A DNA stretch of 64,000 bases from Prostheceraeus crozeri. Lineage: Eukaryota > Platyhelminthes > Polycladida > Euryleptidae. The stretch spans positions 124,001 through 188,000 of the forward strand of contig CAJQUW010008614.1 in assembly GCA_907163375.1 (NCBI GenBank). The letters run 5' to 3'. Position numbers and translations under genes: made by a program. Positions 39,289 to 52,342 of the stretch are shown here, piece by piece. Positions within the stretch are counted from its first letter, which is position 1. Each line of letters starts with the position of its first letter. Under the pieces are notes generated by a model. That model worked only from the letters and a program-made list of their open reading frames with translations. It was not told where the DNA came from and did no database searches.

Positions 39289-39968
39289 GGGGTCGCAGCT
39301 GCAGACTGATGATCAACTAAACTGTAATGTCGGACATATTATATGTATTGTTTCATCTCTGAAGCTTCTAGTGTTCTGATTGTATCCTTGATCGTTGTAG
39401 GCTTATGTATGCACGATTAAGGTTAAGCATCGCCTATGCATTACGTAATAATGATGACGTGATATAACTTCATTTCAGTCTGATAATTCATGCAATATTA
39501 TGTTTTTTAATTAGTTGAAGTAAATTGTGGACTCTAAGGTCAACGTCTACTCTACCTTACTTGGGGCTTGACTGTGTTGACACAGAGTCAGACTTTATTC
39601 TGGCTGTGACCATTTGGTCCGGATGCCCTTCCTGACGACTTCCTATGACACTTTGGCTCGACCTCTGGACCGAAAGATCGCTAGCCAAGCACTTATCCAC
39701 CATGCCACGTAGACCACCAATATTTAATTTCCAATAATAATCTCTGTACTAGTAAGAGAGGATTCTCTTTCAATGACAACATGAGCGTTATTTTGACTTA
39801 GGAAAGATAAAAGTAAAAAGCACAATTATCATTCAATAAATGGACATAGACCGTGCAGTTGCAAACTGCGTGAATATCTAAAGTGTTAATTTATGTACGG
39901 TATCCCAAAATACTTCCCACCTGCTTAGTAAATCCTGATTATTAATATGTCCCTAACATGTTTTTATA
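39289..39968. other. Host DNA containing a SINE
   Basis: No gene. It contains the tRNA-derived SINE at 39560-39718. The rest is unremarkable. Confidence 0.6.
39560..39718 (-). repeat. tRNA-derived SINE
   Basis: On the - strand an A-box-like TGGCATGGTGG (39697-39707, ten of eleven consensus positions) is followed 32 bases later by a B-box-like AGGTCGAGCCA (39654-39664). Next comes GTCAGGAAGGGCATCCGG, a conserved body motif seen in SINEs and related repeats of many animals. The 3' tail fades near 39560. Confidence 0.65.
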
Positions 39969-41069
39969 GGATTTGGGACCCAAATGTGAACACATGTAAA
40001 TTCAAATGCGACATTGCAAAAGCAAATGCGACATAGCCAGACTAACGTGAACACTTGTTGATCCAAATGCGACAATGCAAAAGCAAATACGACATAGCCA
40101 GACAAATGTGCATAGAATAAAAAGCAAATGAGGCAATTCCAAACCAAATACAACTACTTCACAATTTTTAAAATCAGACTCGCAGTAGTGCATGTTGAAC
40201 TTACACATCATTGCCCTTCCTGACTAATGAATTTTCAGATTGAAATATACGTATTAAATGTGACGGTGATCAAATGCGAAAAGCATTTGTTTTTCAAGAA
40301 GTTTCAATTTAACTAAATTCAATATATCTTCACATCAATCTGCCAAAAATAGCTCCTTCAAAGCATCGCGCCAAAACACTGTAACTTTCCGAAAAATACT
40401 TATTTATTTACATCAAAATGTCTGACTTTGTCAGACACAAAGGAATTCGACCCTGTAAAAGTTTTCTGAAGTAGTGAAGTAGTTCTGGGCCTTCTGTGCA
40501 CCATCCTGAGTCACATCACCGATAGCGACTTCCGCAACTGTCGCCAAGTCCGCCATCCTTTCTTGGTGAGATCGAAGGATAAGTTCCGCATGCATCTCGG
40601 TCAGTCGTCTCTTTACACTTGCTTTCCACTCGGAAAAAGTGTTTTCAACAATGTTGCTCTTGGTAGTCATTGCCATTTTGATATGCAGCTATGAGGCGCT
40701 CTTTATCGGCAGTAGATATACGTGAGCACGACATCTTTTCATCTGACACTTCAATCATGCAACATTTGCTTTGTAAATGTCATGTTTGATCTATAATCAT
40801 TGACTTATTTTCTATCGCTATGATCCAGAGTTCCAGTTAGATCACATGTCAGATGTCAGATTTGGATTAAAATTGTCGCATTTGGTTTGGAATAATAGGT
40901 GTCAGATTTGGTTTGGAATGGTCGTATTTGGGTTAGAATTATTAGTGTCAGATCTGGTTTGGAATAGTCACGTTTGGTTTGGAATAGTTACATTGTGTTT
41001 GGAATAAAGATATTTGCTTTTGCTATGTCGTATTTGGATTTGTAAGTTTCACATTTGGGTCGCAAAACC
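39969..41069. mobile_element. Non-autonomous DNA transposon with repeated AAATGCGACA subterminal motifs
   Basis: 1.1 kb with inverted ends (GGATTTGGGACCCAAATGTG on the left, complement of GGTTTTGCGACCCAAATGTG on the right). TATA flanks it at 39965-39968 and 41070-41073. The first and last 200 bp contain many CAAATGCGACA or CCAAACCAAAT units in opposite orientation, as in elements whose transposase binds repeated end sites. The interior frame at 40431-40676 is not recognisable. The superfamily is not fixed; a TA or TATA duplication is consistent with several. Confidence 0.75.
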
Positions 41070-41529
41070 TATATTAGCCATCTTGAGTATTTCATAGCAT
41101 AATGCATGCAATTTCGAAGGAACAAATGTTAGTCAGAATCTTACCTGCAGTGGAGCATAACATGCTCATATTATTTTGAGATGGAGGGGCACATTTTCTA
41201 TCGAGCCATGCACTGCAATCTCATACAATGTCTTCAGCTGACTTCAGTGACTTGACTGATTTCTCTGGTGCAATGATTCATGCTTTAGAACATCTGAACA
41301 ACATTCATGTAGTCATTCACTGTTCACTAATTCAGCAATGCATTAGTTCTATCTTCATTCTCTATTTTGATAAACATGCTTAATTTCTCAACACTTCCTG
41401 CAACATATCGATTTTATGCAGCATTCCATCGAGGTGCTTTGCTTTGTGACATCAATAAGGTATAGACCTCTATGGGCATACTGTGGTCTCATCTGTCAGA
41501 TTTTGTGATGACTAATCGGCCTCGTGGCT

Positions 41530-41605
41530 TGTTGTCACTTCCACACGCATGTGAGATACACTAATTAGAGCCTATCTTTCGAGTGCGGTCGGGGCACAGA
41601 GTTCG
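41530..41605. repeat. Second copy of the 5590-5655 dispersed repeat
   Basis: Shares CTTGTTGTCACTTC, the CACGC-TGTGA block, ATTAGAGCCTA and CGGTCGGGG in the same order. Confidence 0.6.
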
Positions 41606-42078
41606 GATTGATAGATATCTATGTCATCTTGAGCTGACATGAGACATTTCCAGCATGTATTCGTAACGAATACAAATTCAAAGCAGTCATCTGTGAATGT
41701 GTCACAGTGTTGTTGTGTAGTTTACAAATCTAACTCTATGGACTCATCAGAAGGAAAGCGTTCAATAGGCCTATTCAATATTTAATTACATTGGACGTGC
41801 GCTGTACCGACATGAAACAGCATCTCTCATTAACGCTACATCATCGTAGCAATGAATTGTAACTGAATTGTGAACGATTAGTCATGAAATGCCCAACGAG
41901 CAGTACAGAAAATTCTTGATAAGCTCGTGAGCAACTGGGTTTTTTTATCGCATGAGCCTTACTGTCTTGTCTGAACCTGAAAGATAATTCATTCACAACG
42001 ATTGGAACAATTTCATAAATAACGCACGAACGTTCTGAAACATTCATCTGCGACATCATCAATGATCAACCGTTGGTT

Positions 42079-42383
42079 CGCAAAGCATCTGCACGCATAC
42101 TTTTGGTACTTATAGTTTCAAAGTGAAGTTTTAGCCTAAATCACACTTGTCCACAGTTCGTTCAGAAAACAGAAACCAAGTTCATTGGAAAGCAAACTGT
42201 AGACAAGCGTGATTTAGGTTAAAACTTCATTTTGAAACTGTCTTATGTAAGAACTAATGCATTGAGGTAAGAGGCACATATAAAGACATAAGTAATAATC
42301 CCTCCTATAATGTTAGATGCCAAAACTTAAACAAACGTGATAAAATCTATCTAGGCCTAAAGTATGCTTGCAGATGCTTTGCG
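42079..42383. repeat. Nested imperfect palindrome (two arm pairs)
   Basis: Outer arms 42079-42103 and 42359-42383 (CGCAAAGCATCTGCACGCAT against its complement with one mismatch). Inner arms 42114-42158 and 42195-42239 pair about 45 bp with a few mismatches (AGTTTCAAAGTGAAGTTTTA and CCTAAATCAC-CTTGTC blocks). Probably a foldback-type element. Confidence 0.85.
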
Positions 42384-42911
42384 ACATGATTGACGCATTG
42401 CTTGTTATTTTAGGTCTACAGAAGCTCTGTTTAATTCATACATTGACTTGAATGTTAATCTCATCATAATTTTGCGTGCTATTTAAAATTGATGCTGGCA
42501 TAGTAAATACTGCTTACTTTAATTTACAAATTTTGTTTCATTTGTGCTTTTATATATAATATATCATGTAATTCTTGCATGGATGCATCCTATACATATT
42601 CTTGCTTTTTGCGATAATATGAATCCGGCGTGAAATGTCAATGAAAAATATTTCTTTTTTTCAGAGACAATGATTCTCTCATTTCCCCAAGTAGGCCTAT
42701 ACATGGATTCTACGTAGAGCTGTTTGCAAGTGTGAAGGCAATTATTACTGCACAAGGAATGGCTAAGTGTTACCGAACTGCTTTCAAACTTCCCAGGTAC
42801 TGTTATTTTAGTCAACTATCCCAGGCAGTGTTACTGTGGTACGTGGCTATAAATTCATGAAGAATAAACCTATTGTTTGACATGTTTGACTTTTCTCTTT
42901 AGGTAGGATCC

Positions 42912-43008
42912 GCCCTGTTGCTTGTAAAAAACAGGTTTTCATTTAATCTCCAGCTAAAATACAGAGCACTGGAGATTAAATGAAAGCCCGTAAATCAAGC
43001 AGCAGGGC
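42912..43008. repeat. Foldback with ~42-bp arms and 13-bp loop
   Basis: GCCCTG-TGCTTG ... TTTCATTTAATCTCCAG pairs with CTGGAGATTAAATGAAA ... CAAGCA-CAGGGC. The inner 17 bp are perfect. Confidence 0.85.
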
Positions 43009-46000
43009 AGATTTTTTTGGAACCTCCTTCGGGTACACGAGCTCGTTCCGGCTACATGTCGGTAGGAACAACCCGTTTACCGGGCCGAGTTCGTGTTAAC
43101 GAACGCGTACCGGAGTCGGGCGATCTAACGGAAGGCCCTACTATCATTACTCGTACACGTGTTTGAATTGAAATCCAATCAATCATTTTGATTCCTCGAG
43201 ATTATTTCCAGTTAATCGAGATATGAAATAATCATTCGATAGATAGGCTATGGAATACATAATTCTTACAAAATTCACACAGTTGACCAAACGGCAGGAG
43301 ATCATAGTCATTATAGCAGCACAGAAAAAAATCAAGATCCCCTTTCTTTTGAGGTCGATTTCTACTGGCGCTAAAATTATGCAGAAGTTGACGCCCTTTG
43401 GCGTCCCGCGCTTTTAAAAGTCGATGTGGATGTTAGCAGAATGGTAGAGCTTGATTTTTGATTTGCTGCTATAAAAATTCATGTAGGCTACAATATAGGA
43501 TTCTGACAATTTTATTTGAGATAAGCTATGTGTAATTACATGAAAAAGTTGGTATTTTTTTACTATTTAAGAATCAGTTCGCAACATTTATGTCAGATAG
43601 AGCACGTTTAGGTAGGCATCTTTAAATATGTAACACTAGCTATACATGCTCCTATGATGCTGTTTTCCTTTTGATTGACTAAACGATTTCCTCTAGAGGG
43701 AATGCATAGTTAATGGTCAACATAGGCCCATTAAAATCAATCGGAAGGCCGTGCCCGCGGCCTGTTCCATCCCGGTGATGCTTATAATCACAGGAAAAAG
43801 AGAACATGCGTGGTTCGACGCTTTGAAACTGATTTTTTTCATCGTATCAAACTCAATTTTGTCATGCTAAAAAGTTATTTCTGATCTGATTTGGTCGATG
43901 GTTTATAAAGATGATAAGCTCCTGAAACTCTCAGTCCATCCCGAAGATGATGCCAATCAGTTGCATTGCTTCAAATGTTGGAGTTTATTTAAGATGAAAT
44001 TATGCTGATAATGCTCTTCAAGTGAAAGGATTTCTATTTTCCCTCGAAATTAATGTTCATGTTGGCTCATGGTTGAGAATAAGAACAGAGAAGAAGTGTC
44101 AATGGTCCTGACGTAGCAGCGTGAAGCAAAGATTGATCAAACGCACTCAAATGAATACCTCCCTAAAGATTACTCCGCGGCAAGCTACCGGAAGCGAAAA
44201 TCCTGAAGCTTGTTATTTGGGGAGGGGACTTACTGTAAAATCCGGTGCCATAAGAAATTAGGGGCTACTGAACGTTGTTTGTACAAAAAGTCAGGAATGA
44301 TTGTAAGTTTATCATGTCGGCACCTCTCTTATAGTTATAAGAGTTTTATCTGCAGTTTTTCAAGATCTGATCCAATTTTGTCGAATAAATATCACTAACA
44401 GATTAATCTCCAAATATTCATTAGTGAGAGAGGATCGAGGAGTTCGTTGAGTTCTTGGTGGTAGCTTATCTCTCATGGCGCATCAGCAACATAACTGCGC
44501 CAATTGCTGGAGCAAAACTCAGGTACCGAGCGTTTAATGCTATAATCGCATTTACACATTTATCTAGATGGCTTCACTACGCACGGCCTCAGTTATATTA
44601 AGCTCACATGCACCATTTCAAGAGAATGCATAATGTACTACTGTCTTAAGGAAAATACAGAGCAAGTAATTTGGTAAAATTGAAATTAAACATGCGACAT
44701 ACAGATGTGCATGTACAGACGCTATTACATAACAAATAATTTTCTGAAGGAAATGAAAAAAATGATCTCAAGTTTGACTATAGCTGAAAGAATTAGCGAA
44801 TCCTATGCTCAGAAGACTCCCTGCCTAGGGGAAGCATAATGCAATTGCAGGATATGATTGTTGGCATTTGAAACGGGCACACTTCACCTCATTTTGGTAA
44901 CTATGCTGTTGGAGTGTCAGCGATGAACTCGAATGGTCGTGTCATTCTGCAGTTGACATGTCTATACTTAATATGATTAGCTTCTTGATCGGTAAAACCT
45001 AAATCACCATTCTATTCAGCGCTTACTTCATAATTAGTTATTCTTGATGTAAATCATCAATTACAAGACAGGTAAGGAATAAAAGGTGGATTAAGCATCA
45101 GCATATTGAGCTCTCGAGTATTCTTCAAAATAATTTCAAAAGACTTTGAAACTTGATATTTTACCACGATATAATTTGAGAAAATGATATTTAAAAAACT
45201 TGATTTTGCGAAATTTTTAATGCTTTTTTCATATTGTCGAATTTTTCAATTTGATCATGAGACATTTTACCACATTTACATATTTGTTCGATAATTTCTG
45301 TTTGAAAGATGTTAATCCATAAAATTGCTGTTCACTATCTGATGAGTGCGGAAACTCGATTATCCCCAGGTTTTCAAATTCGTCTAAAATCTGCAAAAAT
45401 ATATCAATCGTCACCAATTAACTTCGGTTTGACAGGCCTACTTAAGCATATTTTCTACCTACATCAAAACGTTATGCAGATTGGACAGGTACTTTTTGCA
45501 TTATAGAAGATAACGTGAAGCGCAGAGATGTCAACCGCTTCATTTGACTTCGTCTATTCGACGCATTATTGCTGCTCGTGTGTACATTGTTCTCTCTCAA
45601 TCTCCCTCTTTTTCTCATCCACTACTGCCATTTAAAATCTTGACGTGACCACTGTCTTGCCACAACCTTTTTTAGTTGAAAAAATGTTAGTGTAAGGGAT
45701 CTGGGCTGGTCATCATCGCTTCACGAGTTGTCGGGGAATGACTTTGTTGACCTCATCGTGCGCTTAATATCTGGCCTGCAGAGACAGGATACAGTTCAAA
45801 CATAATGCTGCTATTTCTTAATAGGGATAAGACTTAGCAAATCTGAATGAATGTCAGTAAACAGATGAATAACTCACACGATCACTTAACTAATAGCACT
45901 TCAAGTTTTCGTGCTTTTGATTAAATTTAACAGGTTACCAGCAACTTTCAAAACATAGGAAGCTGACATACATGTAATTTTCCTAAATTTTGAATCCTAC

Positions 46001-47182
46001 ATTTTCACTTATCGTAATATCTTTATTGCATAAAATGATTGAGATTGATTATATTTTCTCACCTTGGTCTGGAATCTTGTCATGTAAAAGAGCATTCGAT
46101 CTTGATAACCGTCCCTTTTCCGCGCACGTGATAAAGAAGGTTCGATTCCGCATCTTGTTTGACAGGATTTATAGGATATGATCTCTTCCTCACTTGTTTG
46201 ACGGAAATGCAATCCTTCACGACGCTACAAAGTCAGGTGAAACTTGAAGACAGCAATTGTAAATTAACTTCGCATTGGCTTTCCGTTGAAAAGTCATTGA
46301 GTAACTGCAAAGCGAATATTAACCGAAACAGTCCATCAGAAAATGACTTTGTTTCACGCTGATAATGCCGAATTCCGAGTTTCGACTCGACACCCAAGTG
46401 CTGTCAGCTTAAAGCGTGGCGCATCAATACGTTTGGCCAAGACTGCAGTAAGAACAGACGTCGTTGATCGATCCATGGTAGCATAGCAACTTTGCATGAA
46501 TAGACTTCTGCGTCACGACTGCTGACTCACTCACCTCCTATCCTCCTATATTGTACGCATATGCCAGACTTCAGAAAACTCAGATGGTTCAACAATAATA
46601 TTGTTGGTAAAATTATGAAATACAATGAAACCCGTACTAAAGAGGGATGGATCTTGACTTCTTGTCTTGATACCTAAATTGACAACTGCCATGATAGTCG
46701 ATTGTCAATCAAGAAAGTACATAACTAATTTCTACAGTACGAGGAAATCATAGGTACTACATAGACTATAAGCTTTCAATAAGCTGCTTTCACAAGTGTA
46801 ATATCATTCCGAATACTAAGCTCTACGCATGATCATTTTAATGTTTTTATAAGAGCTTTAAATAGTTCTAAAATTATTTTGATGAAACACATGCATCAAC
46901 TGGCCATTTAGACGTCACTTTTCCTACGCTATCACGTCTGTCTATATTTGGTGTAGGCCTTTTACAGCAATACAACTGTAATTGTGGGCTATCAACTATT
47001 CTCGCGTTTAATATGCATTGATCTGGTGCACAGTAAAATACACCCAAGTTACGTGTGACGAAAATATTTAATTGACTGGGATGAAGCATTTAGCATTTTT
47101 ATGACAATGGCCAAGATTGGCTTTGTATATCTACTAATCTGCCTCATTCCAAACGAATCAAGCAAAGCAGCAAGAGCTTATA

Positions 47183-48976
47183 GTCCGGGAGCTAGCGTGA
47201 AGTTGTGCACGGAACGAGGTAGTACATAAAACTTTCCCATAGCATAGTACACCTCTAACTTACTGAAAAACTTCGCGTCTGCCGGATCAGATTATTTGCT
47301 TTTAGGAAATAGACAGGATAACACAATCCTATGTATTTCCAGTGGTAAAATTGTGACATTTAAGGTGTTCACTCCATTTTTTCGAATTTTTGCTCATAAA
47401 AGTTACACAAATTGGTATTTTGTTGAACTGGTTATTATAGAAATCATCCACAGATCATGCATGATCTTTCAAATGAGTTATCATTCAGTGACAGAGGATG
47501 AAGTAAAGTGTACAAACAGACACTTTTCGTTAAAGTATATCTAGTGATGCAAATGGAAAATTTTCCCGAAAATTTTCCATTGGAAAATTTTGAAATCTAT
47601 TTTTCGGTGATTGACATTTTTTCCTTTGTTTTTGAGACTTTTTGTAGTCGTTTGAAAGACTATGCAATATGCAAAGACCGAAAACTTCTCTATCCCTGCA
47701 TGTTGACTTTTGGAACCATCAACTGCACCTTTTCCATGTCTATTTCAGATCTTTCCAAATGAATTTCAGACATTAGATGGATTTCAGATTTCTCTAGCTG
47801 AATTTCAGATATCTGTCACATGCTCAATTTGAAAAATCTTTAATTCAACTGGAGATCTCCAATTCATCTGGATCATATCTGAAATTCATTTGGGCAGATC
47901 TGATATCGATTTGGAACTAATGAACCTCTGAACTAGAAATGGGGATGTGTATCCTCAACAAAGATATCGGACAATGCGCCAGAAGTTTGAATCTATCATC
48001 GATATTCTTTTACTCATCACAGATATCTTCTGTGTTCAAATATCTCACGAGTTTACAGTCTTTATATATTCCATTATGGTCGCTCATGAATGCTGCGTGG
48101 ACTGTGCGCTTGTACTTCATCACATGTTCATCAAAACATGGAGAATTTGCATCAGTATGATCAACGCTGCATAATAAAGCTTAACTTTGAAGCTAACAAT
48201 TAGCAAACTCCAAAATAAAGTACATTATTTTTGCTCCAGATCTTTCACATTGCATGAAATTATACCCCTATTGTAAAGCAAGATTCACGCTATCCCAAAC
48301 GGTGTATGTGTGATAAATAAAAATGCTAACAATTTAGTAGAAAAGCCACTGGTGGCAAAGGAATGTTCAAAAATCCGGATTGTCACGATCGCTTTAATCG
48401 AAATAATGATGAAATCAAGAGTTTTAGACCCAATTTATTGGTACGCAGCTGCCTCGGCACTTGAAGCGCTCAAATTGTACGGTCTATCATTAATTCAAAA
48501 CTTTCAAAATTTTCCATAATTTTCCAAAATTTTCCAATTTTTCCCATAATTTTCCACGGAAAATTTTCATCACTAAGTATATCAACAATTTTCCTGAAAT
48601 TTCTATGTTAAAATTTGTAGTTACACCAAAGAAAAGTGTCTGCTTGTACACTTTACTTCATCCTCTGTCACTGAATGATAACTCATTTGAAAGATCATGC
48701 ATGATCTGTGGATGATTTCTATAATAACCAGTTCAACAAAATACCAATTTGTGTAACTTTTATGAGCAAAAATTCGAAAAAATGGAGTGAACACCTTAAA
48801 TGTCACAATTTTACCACTGGTAATACGTAGGATTGTGTTATCCTTTCTATTTCCTAAAAGCAAATGATCTGATCCGGCAGACGCGAAGTTTTGCAGCAGG
48901 TTAGAGGTGTACTATGCTATGGGAAAGTTTTATGTACTACCTCGTTCCGTGCACAACTTCACGCTAGCTCCCGGAC
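47183..48976. mobile_element. Non-autonomous element with 346-bp terminal inverted repeats
   Basis: Arms 47183-47528 and 48631-48976, both 346 bp and nearly identical, begin GTCCGGGAGCTAGCGTGAAG and are flanked by TA (47181-47182 and 48977-48978). The 1.1 kb centre has no transposase and carries GGAAAATTTTCC-type palindromes next to each arm. A TA duplication suggests a Tc1/mariner-type mobiliser, but arms this long are more like foldback elements. Confidence 0.82.
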
Positions 48977-49090
48977 TATTATTAGCCATTCAAAATTATT
49001 ATGCCGCTTCTGTCTGATCATTTCATGCCGTGAGAAGCCCTTCAAGCTGATGACGCTTGATAAGAACAGAAAAAAATATTGCTTGCTTAG

Positions 49091-49262
49091 CCAATTTAGT
49101 AGGTGCTTGATATGTGCCTAGTAGGCATATGGTAATCATGCCATAGCAAACTTTGCCTAGCCAATTTAGTAGGCGCTTGACATGGACCTACTAGGCATAT
49201 GGCAATTATACTTTGCTTAATCAATCTAGTAGGTGCTTGATATGTGCCTAGTTGGCATATCG
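49091..49262. repeat. Three ~60-70-bp tandem repeats between short inverted flanks
   Basis: Units start at 49091, 49161 and 49221 with CCAATTTAGTAGGTGCTTGA and CCTAGTAGGCATATGG. GCTTGATAAG (49055-49064) and its complement (49318-49327) flank the array. Confidence 0.8.
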
Positions 49263-49669
49263 TGGTTTTGCGTGTTACTATGTCGCCTACTAAGTTTGCC
49301 GCGCGCGTACCATGACGCTTATCAAGCAAAACATAATTTTTTTACTCGGGATAGGTTTATGTTGCCGGTCAGAAATAATTTTTAGAAATTTCTGTTGATC
49401 AGGTAAAGAAAGACTGTGATATAATTTTCCTATTAGTTGAAATTACATGCAATGAAATAATATTTCTGCAGTCTTCTTACGCACAAGAATTCATGGATTA
49501 TATCAAAATCTATTACTTAATTACTCTCAATTGATAAAGCCAGATAGGCGAAATATTTTTGGCATCATTTATTAATTCTTAAGCCTAGAAAGACCGGAAA
49601 AACAATATTTTTTAAATTAATTTTTCAACCAAGAAGAAAATGGCGAAAAATATAAAATATATGCTTTCG

Positions 49670-49747
49670 CCAAACATTTCGAGTTTCAAACTCATCACAC
49701 TGATCTCGTTTAGCCCCACTCGATAAGTTTGAAACTCAAAATGTTGG
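49670..49747. repeat. Hairpin with ~22-bp arms
   Basis: CCAAACATTTCGAGTTTCAAACT against AGTTTGAAACTCAAAATGTTGG in two blocks with two differences. Further small hairpins (TGGCGAAA/TTTCGCCA at about 49641-49671, GGTAAAAT/ATTTTACC at about 49748-49778) lie on both sides. Confidence 0.75.
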
Positions 49748-51389
49748 GGTAAAATTGATTTTTTTGATTTATTTTACCGGAAATATAAAACCGGGGTGAA
49801 GAACTTGTCTTTAGACAAATGAAGAAGAGGTACATTCCTATGTTGATGATTGATGACGTGGGTGCAGGTGGGTTCCAGTTACGACAGGCGCACATTTTCT
49901 GAAAAGCAATTTGATCTAGCATACATCTATATTCAGTTCACCTATCATGACTCAAGATGTATGACGGTCTTTTGCGTGTGTCCAGCAAAACATAAACCAA
50001 ATGAATTTCTTTCTCAAATATTCTGCTATAACTGACTAGTAGACTTGAAAGACTATAGGGGGAAACTCAGCATCAATCATTGGACATAGGAGTAGAAAGA
50101 CAACGTTCTCTTTTGGAATTACTTGAACCTCTTTGCTTAAAAGATTTTATTGAAAATCATGTTGAAAAGCATGCTTAAAAATTTGATAAGTAGTATTGAA
50201 TTGGCCTACACATAATTATAGAGAAAGAAATATGATTTGTTTTACCAGTGATGGATGAAAAGTGAATGAAAACTATTAGTATCGCGTAAGTTGACTACTT
50301 TCCTACAGTTGGCGCAAAATTACTTTGGACAAAATCACATTGAGTAGAGTAAGTAAAACGCATGAACACGTTCACTTGAGGAGAGCTTCTGTGCTAATGC
50401 ATGGCTATGCGGTGCTACCTTATACACTACATACATTTACAGATAATATTGAAGGTAGAAACACAATCCGAGTGAAATATCTGTAGCATCAATCATTAGA
50501 AATTGTGAAAAAATATTGAAGAAAAATGAAATAATATATCAAAATTCTTACAAGCTGCGATCAAATTGTCACGTTGCTTTGCTTTCGGATCTCTGATACA
50601 CACTTTCAGTTCATGATGCGGACTTTGTGGAGTTATCGACAAATTTACTTCAAGTTCTAATTGTGCTTTCTCTTAATTGACAGCTTTTCTGATTAATAGC
50701 GAAGCTTTTCTGACTGGTTTAACCTGTATTCAAGCTTATTCAGACTTTTATATCCGTGCGAGCACAAAATTTTGACTCCCGTTGCTTGCCATCATTCCTT
50801 GCTGTTAACATGGAATTTGCACTTATGTAACCTTTCTTATTCTACACCTCGGACAAATCTCAAGCTGAGAGCGCTTTCATTTTCCACTGTTCGTTTTTAT
50901 ATTGTTAAGCATTGCTTACTCACACCGAACATTGGTGTATTTTTTGTATTATGTTAGATTTTCTTTTAGCGAAGAGGTGAAACTTTCCCATACCGTTTAA
51001 TCAATACCTGACAAGCCTGAATATCATTTGTAGCGGCACTAATTCCTCAAGAAATATACGTACGCATATCAAATGGGTAAACATGACTTAAATCATCAAC
51101 TGCTTATGAATAAGTTAAACCAATTCATCACTCACAAAGGTTCGTGAACAAACGTGCAGTGAGTGAATCATTGGATGTACTGTATTGATTAGGCTAACGA
51201 GAGTCAACCACAGAAACCAACGAACCGCAATCCATCCAAAGTAATGTGAATATTTGATTGATTATGCAGCATAAATTTAGGTCTTCGTAGAACCTAAGAG
51301 CATTCATCAATGATTTAACGGTGAAGTCTATATATATTCATTGTTATTCAATGTTTTCTAATTTCACATATATATATTATTTTTTTTTA

Positions 51390-51734
51390 TTCAATATATT
51401 TCAAAGCGACGATAATTAATTGTCCTCTTTATTGACACGATAGCATCATGACGAATATTTACAAACAAATCATTCAGCTACAGGGCTACCGGTCAACAAA
51501 TTGGTCGGACACTGTATCATCAACTGCAACAGGGGCTGCACTAAAAGTGACTTGACCAGTAGCTTCTACGATTCAAATTTTGAAGATGCATATATCAAAT
51601 GAATGAACATATGATGAACATAGACATATGGATATAGACGAATGCGTAAAGTCTTTGCATAAAGCCTTGCTACAAAACATGATGCACTACATCATCATAT
51701 CTATGTACAGAGTATTTTGATGTGATGCCAGAAC
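51390..51734 (-). repeat. BEL/Pao 3' LTR
   Basis: TTCAATATATTTCAAAGCG to GATGTGATGCCAGAAC, matching 60752-61096. A G-rich tract (- strand) lies just inside. Confidence 0.9.
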
Positions 51735-52015
51735 AGCCCCCGCGATGAAGGCTCCACAGACTTCATACACCCCCAAACATATATACACTACACAAAAATG
51801 GCATCACGATAAGAAAAAGTACATCAAGTAATATTTCTGATGATGACTACAACTCATCGAAACGAGTCATCGAACGATCAGTTTTCTTCGATGCCTTCCA
51901 AAAGGCAGAGCTTAGTTACCGGTCGACGTTTGACACTGTCTAGAGATCTTACCTCAGCTGATCTCACCAAACCAGCGTGCCCTGTGTGCACACTGTGAAC
52001 GATACCGAGCGGCCA

Positions 52016-52338
52016 CTATCCTCTGGGCAATGCTTCATCCATTATGAGCACAATATCACCTTCTTGAATGTTCCGACGTTTCCGCCACCAACGATGTCGA
52101 GATTGCAGGAGAGGCAAATACTCCCGAGTGCAGCGCCTCCAAAACCCATCGGCGAGAAATTGAGCGCACTTCCATCTTTTTGTGGGGCTTAAATCTTTCT
52201 TTGAAAAAATGTGTTGAGGACAGCAGTGATTTGATCGCAATAACAGAATTTTCGACGGTGTGAGCGCATCGGGATCACGAACATCAGACGATAGGGGTAC
52301 TAGAGGCCTGTCATTAAGAATTCTTTCTACACTGTAAA
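52016..52338 (-). pseudogene. BEL/Pao integrase, distal part
   Basis: RILNDRPLVPLSSDVRDPDALTPSKILL and FSKKDLSPTKRWKCAQFLADGFWRRCTREYLPLLQ are typical of the C-terminal region of BEL/Pao integrase, ending in a basic tail (KRRNIQEGDIVLI). The rest of the integrase is on the other side of the inserted transposon. Confidence 0.88.
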
Positions 52339-52342
52339 CCAG

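Larger units (their letters stand above)
41070..47182. other. Host DNA, no gene recognised
   Basis: About 6 kb with small frames only. It holds a dispersed repeat copy (41530-41605), a nested palindrome (42079-42383), a foldback (42912-43008) and a GC-richer patch with CG-containing sequence at about 43020-43140. Nothing supports a gene. Confidence 0.55.
48977..51389. other. Host DNA with small repeats
   Basis: No gene recognised. It contains a three-unit tandem repeat (49091-49262) and a group of hairpins (49540-49800). The stretch 51340-51389 before the BEL LTR is T-rich. Confidence 0.55.

Noticed and set aside
40431-40676. 81-codon frame in the 39969-41069 element
   Set aside because: Helical but unrecognised. 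Too short for a transposase. Left uncalled.
47296-47544. 82-codon frame matched by 48621-48863
   Set aside because: Both are the same terminal inverted repeat read from each side, not genes.
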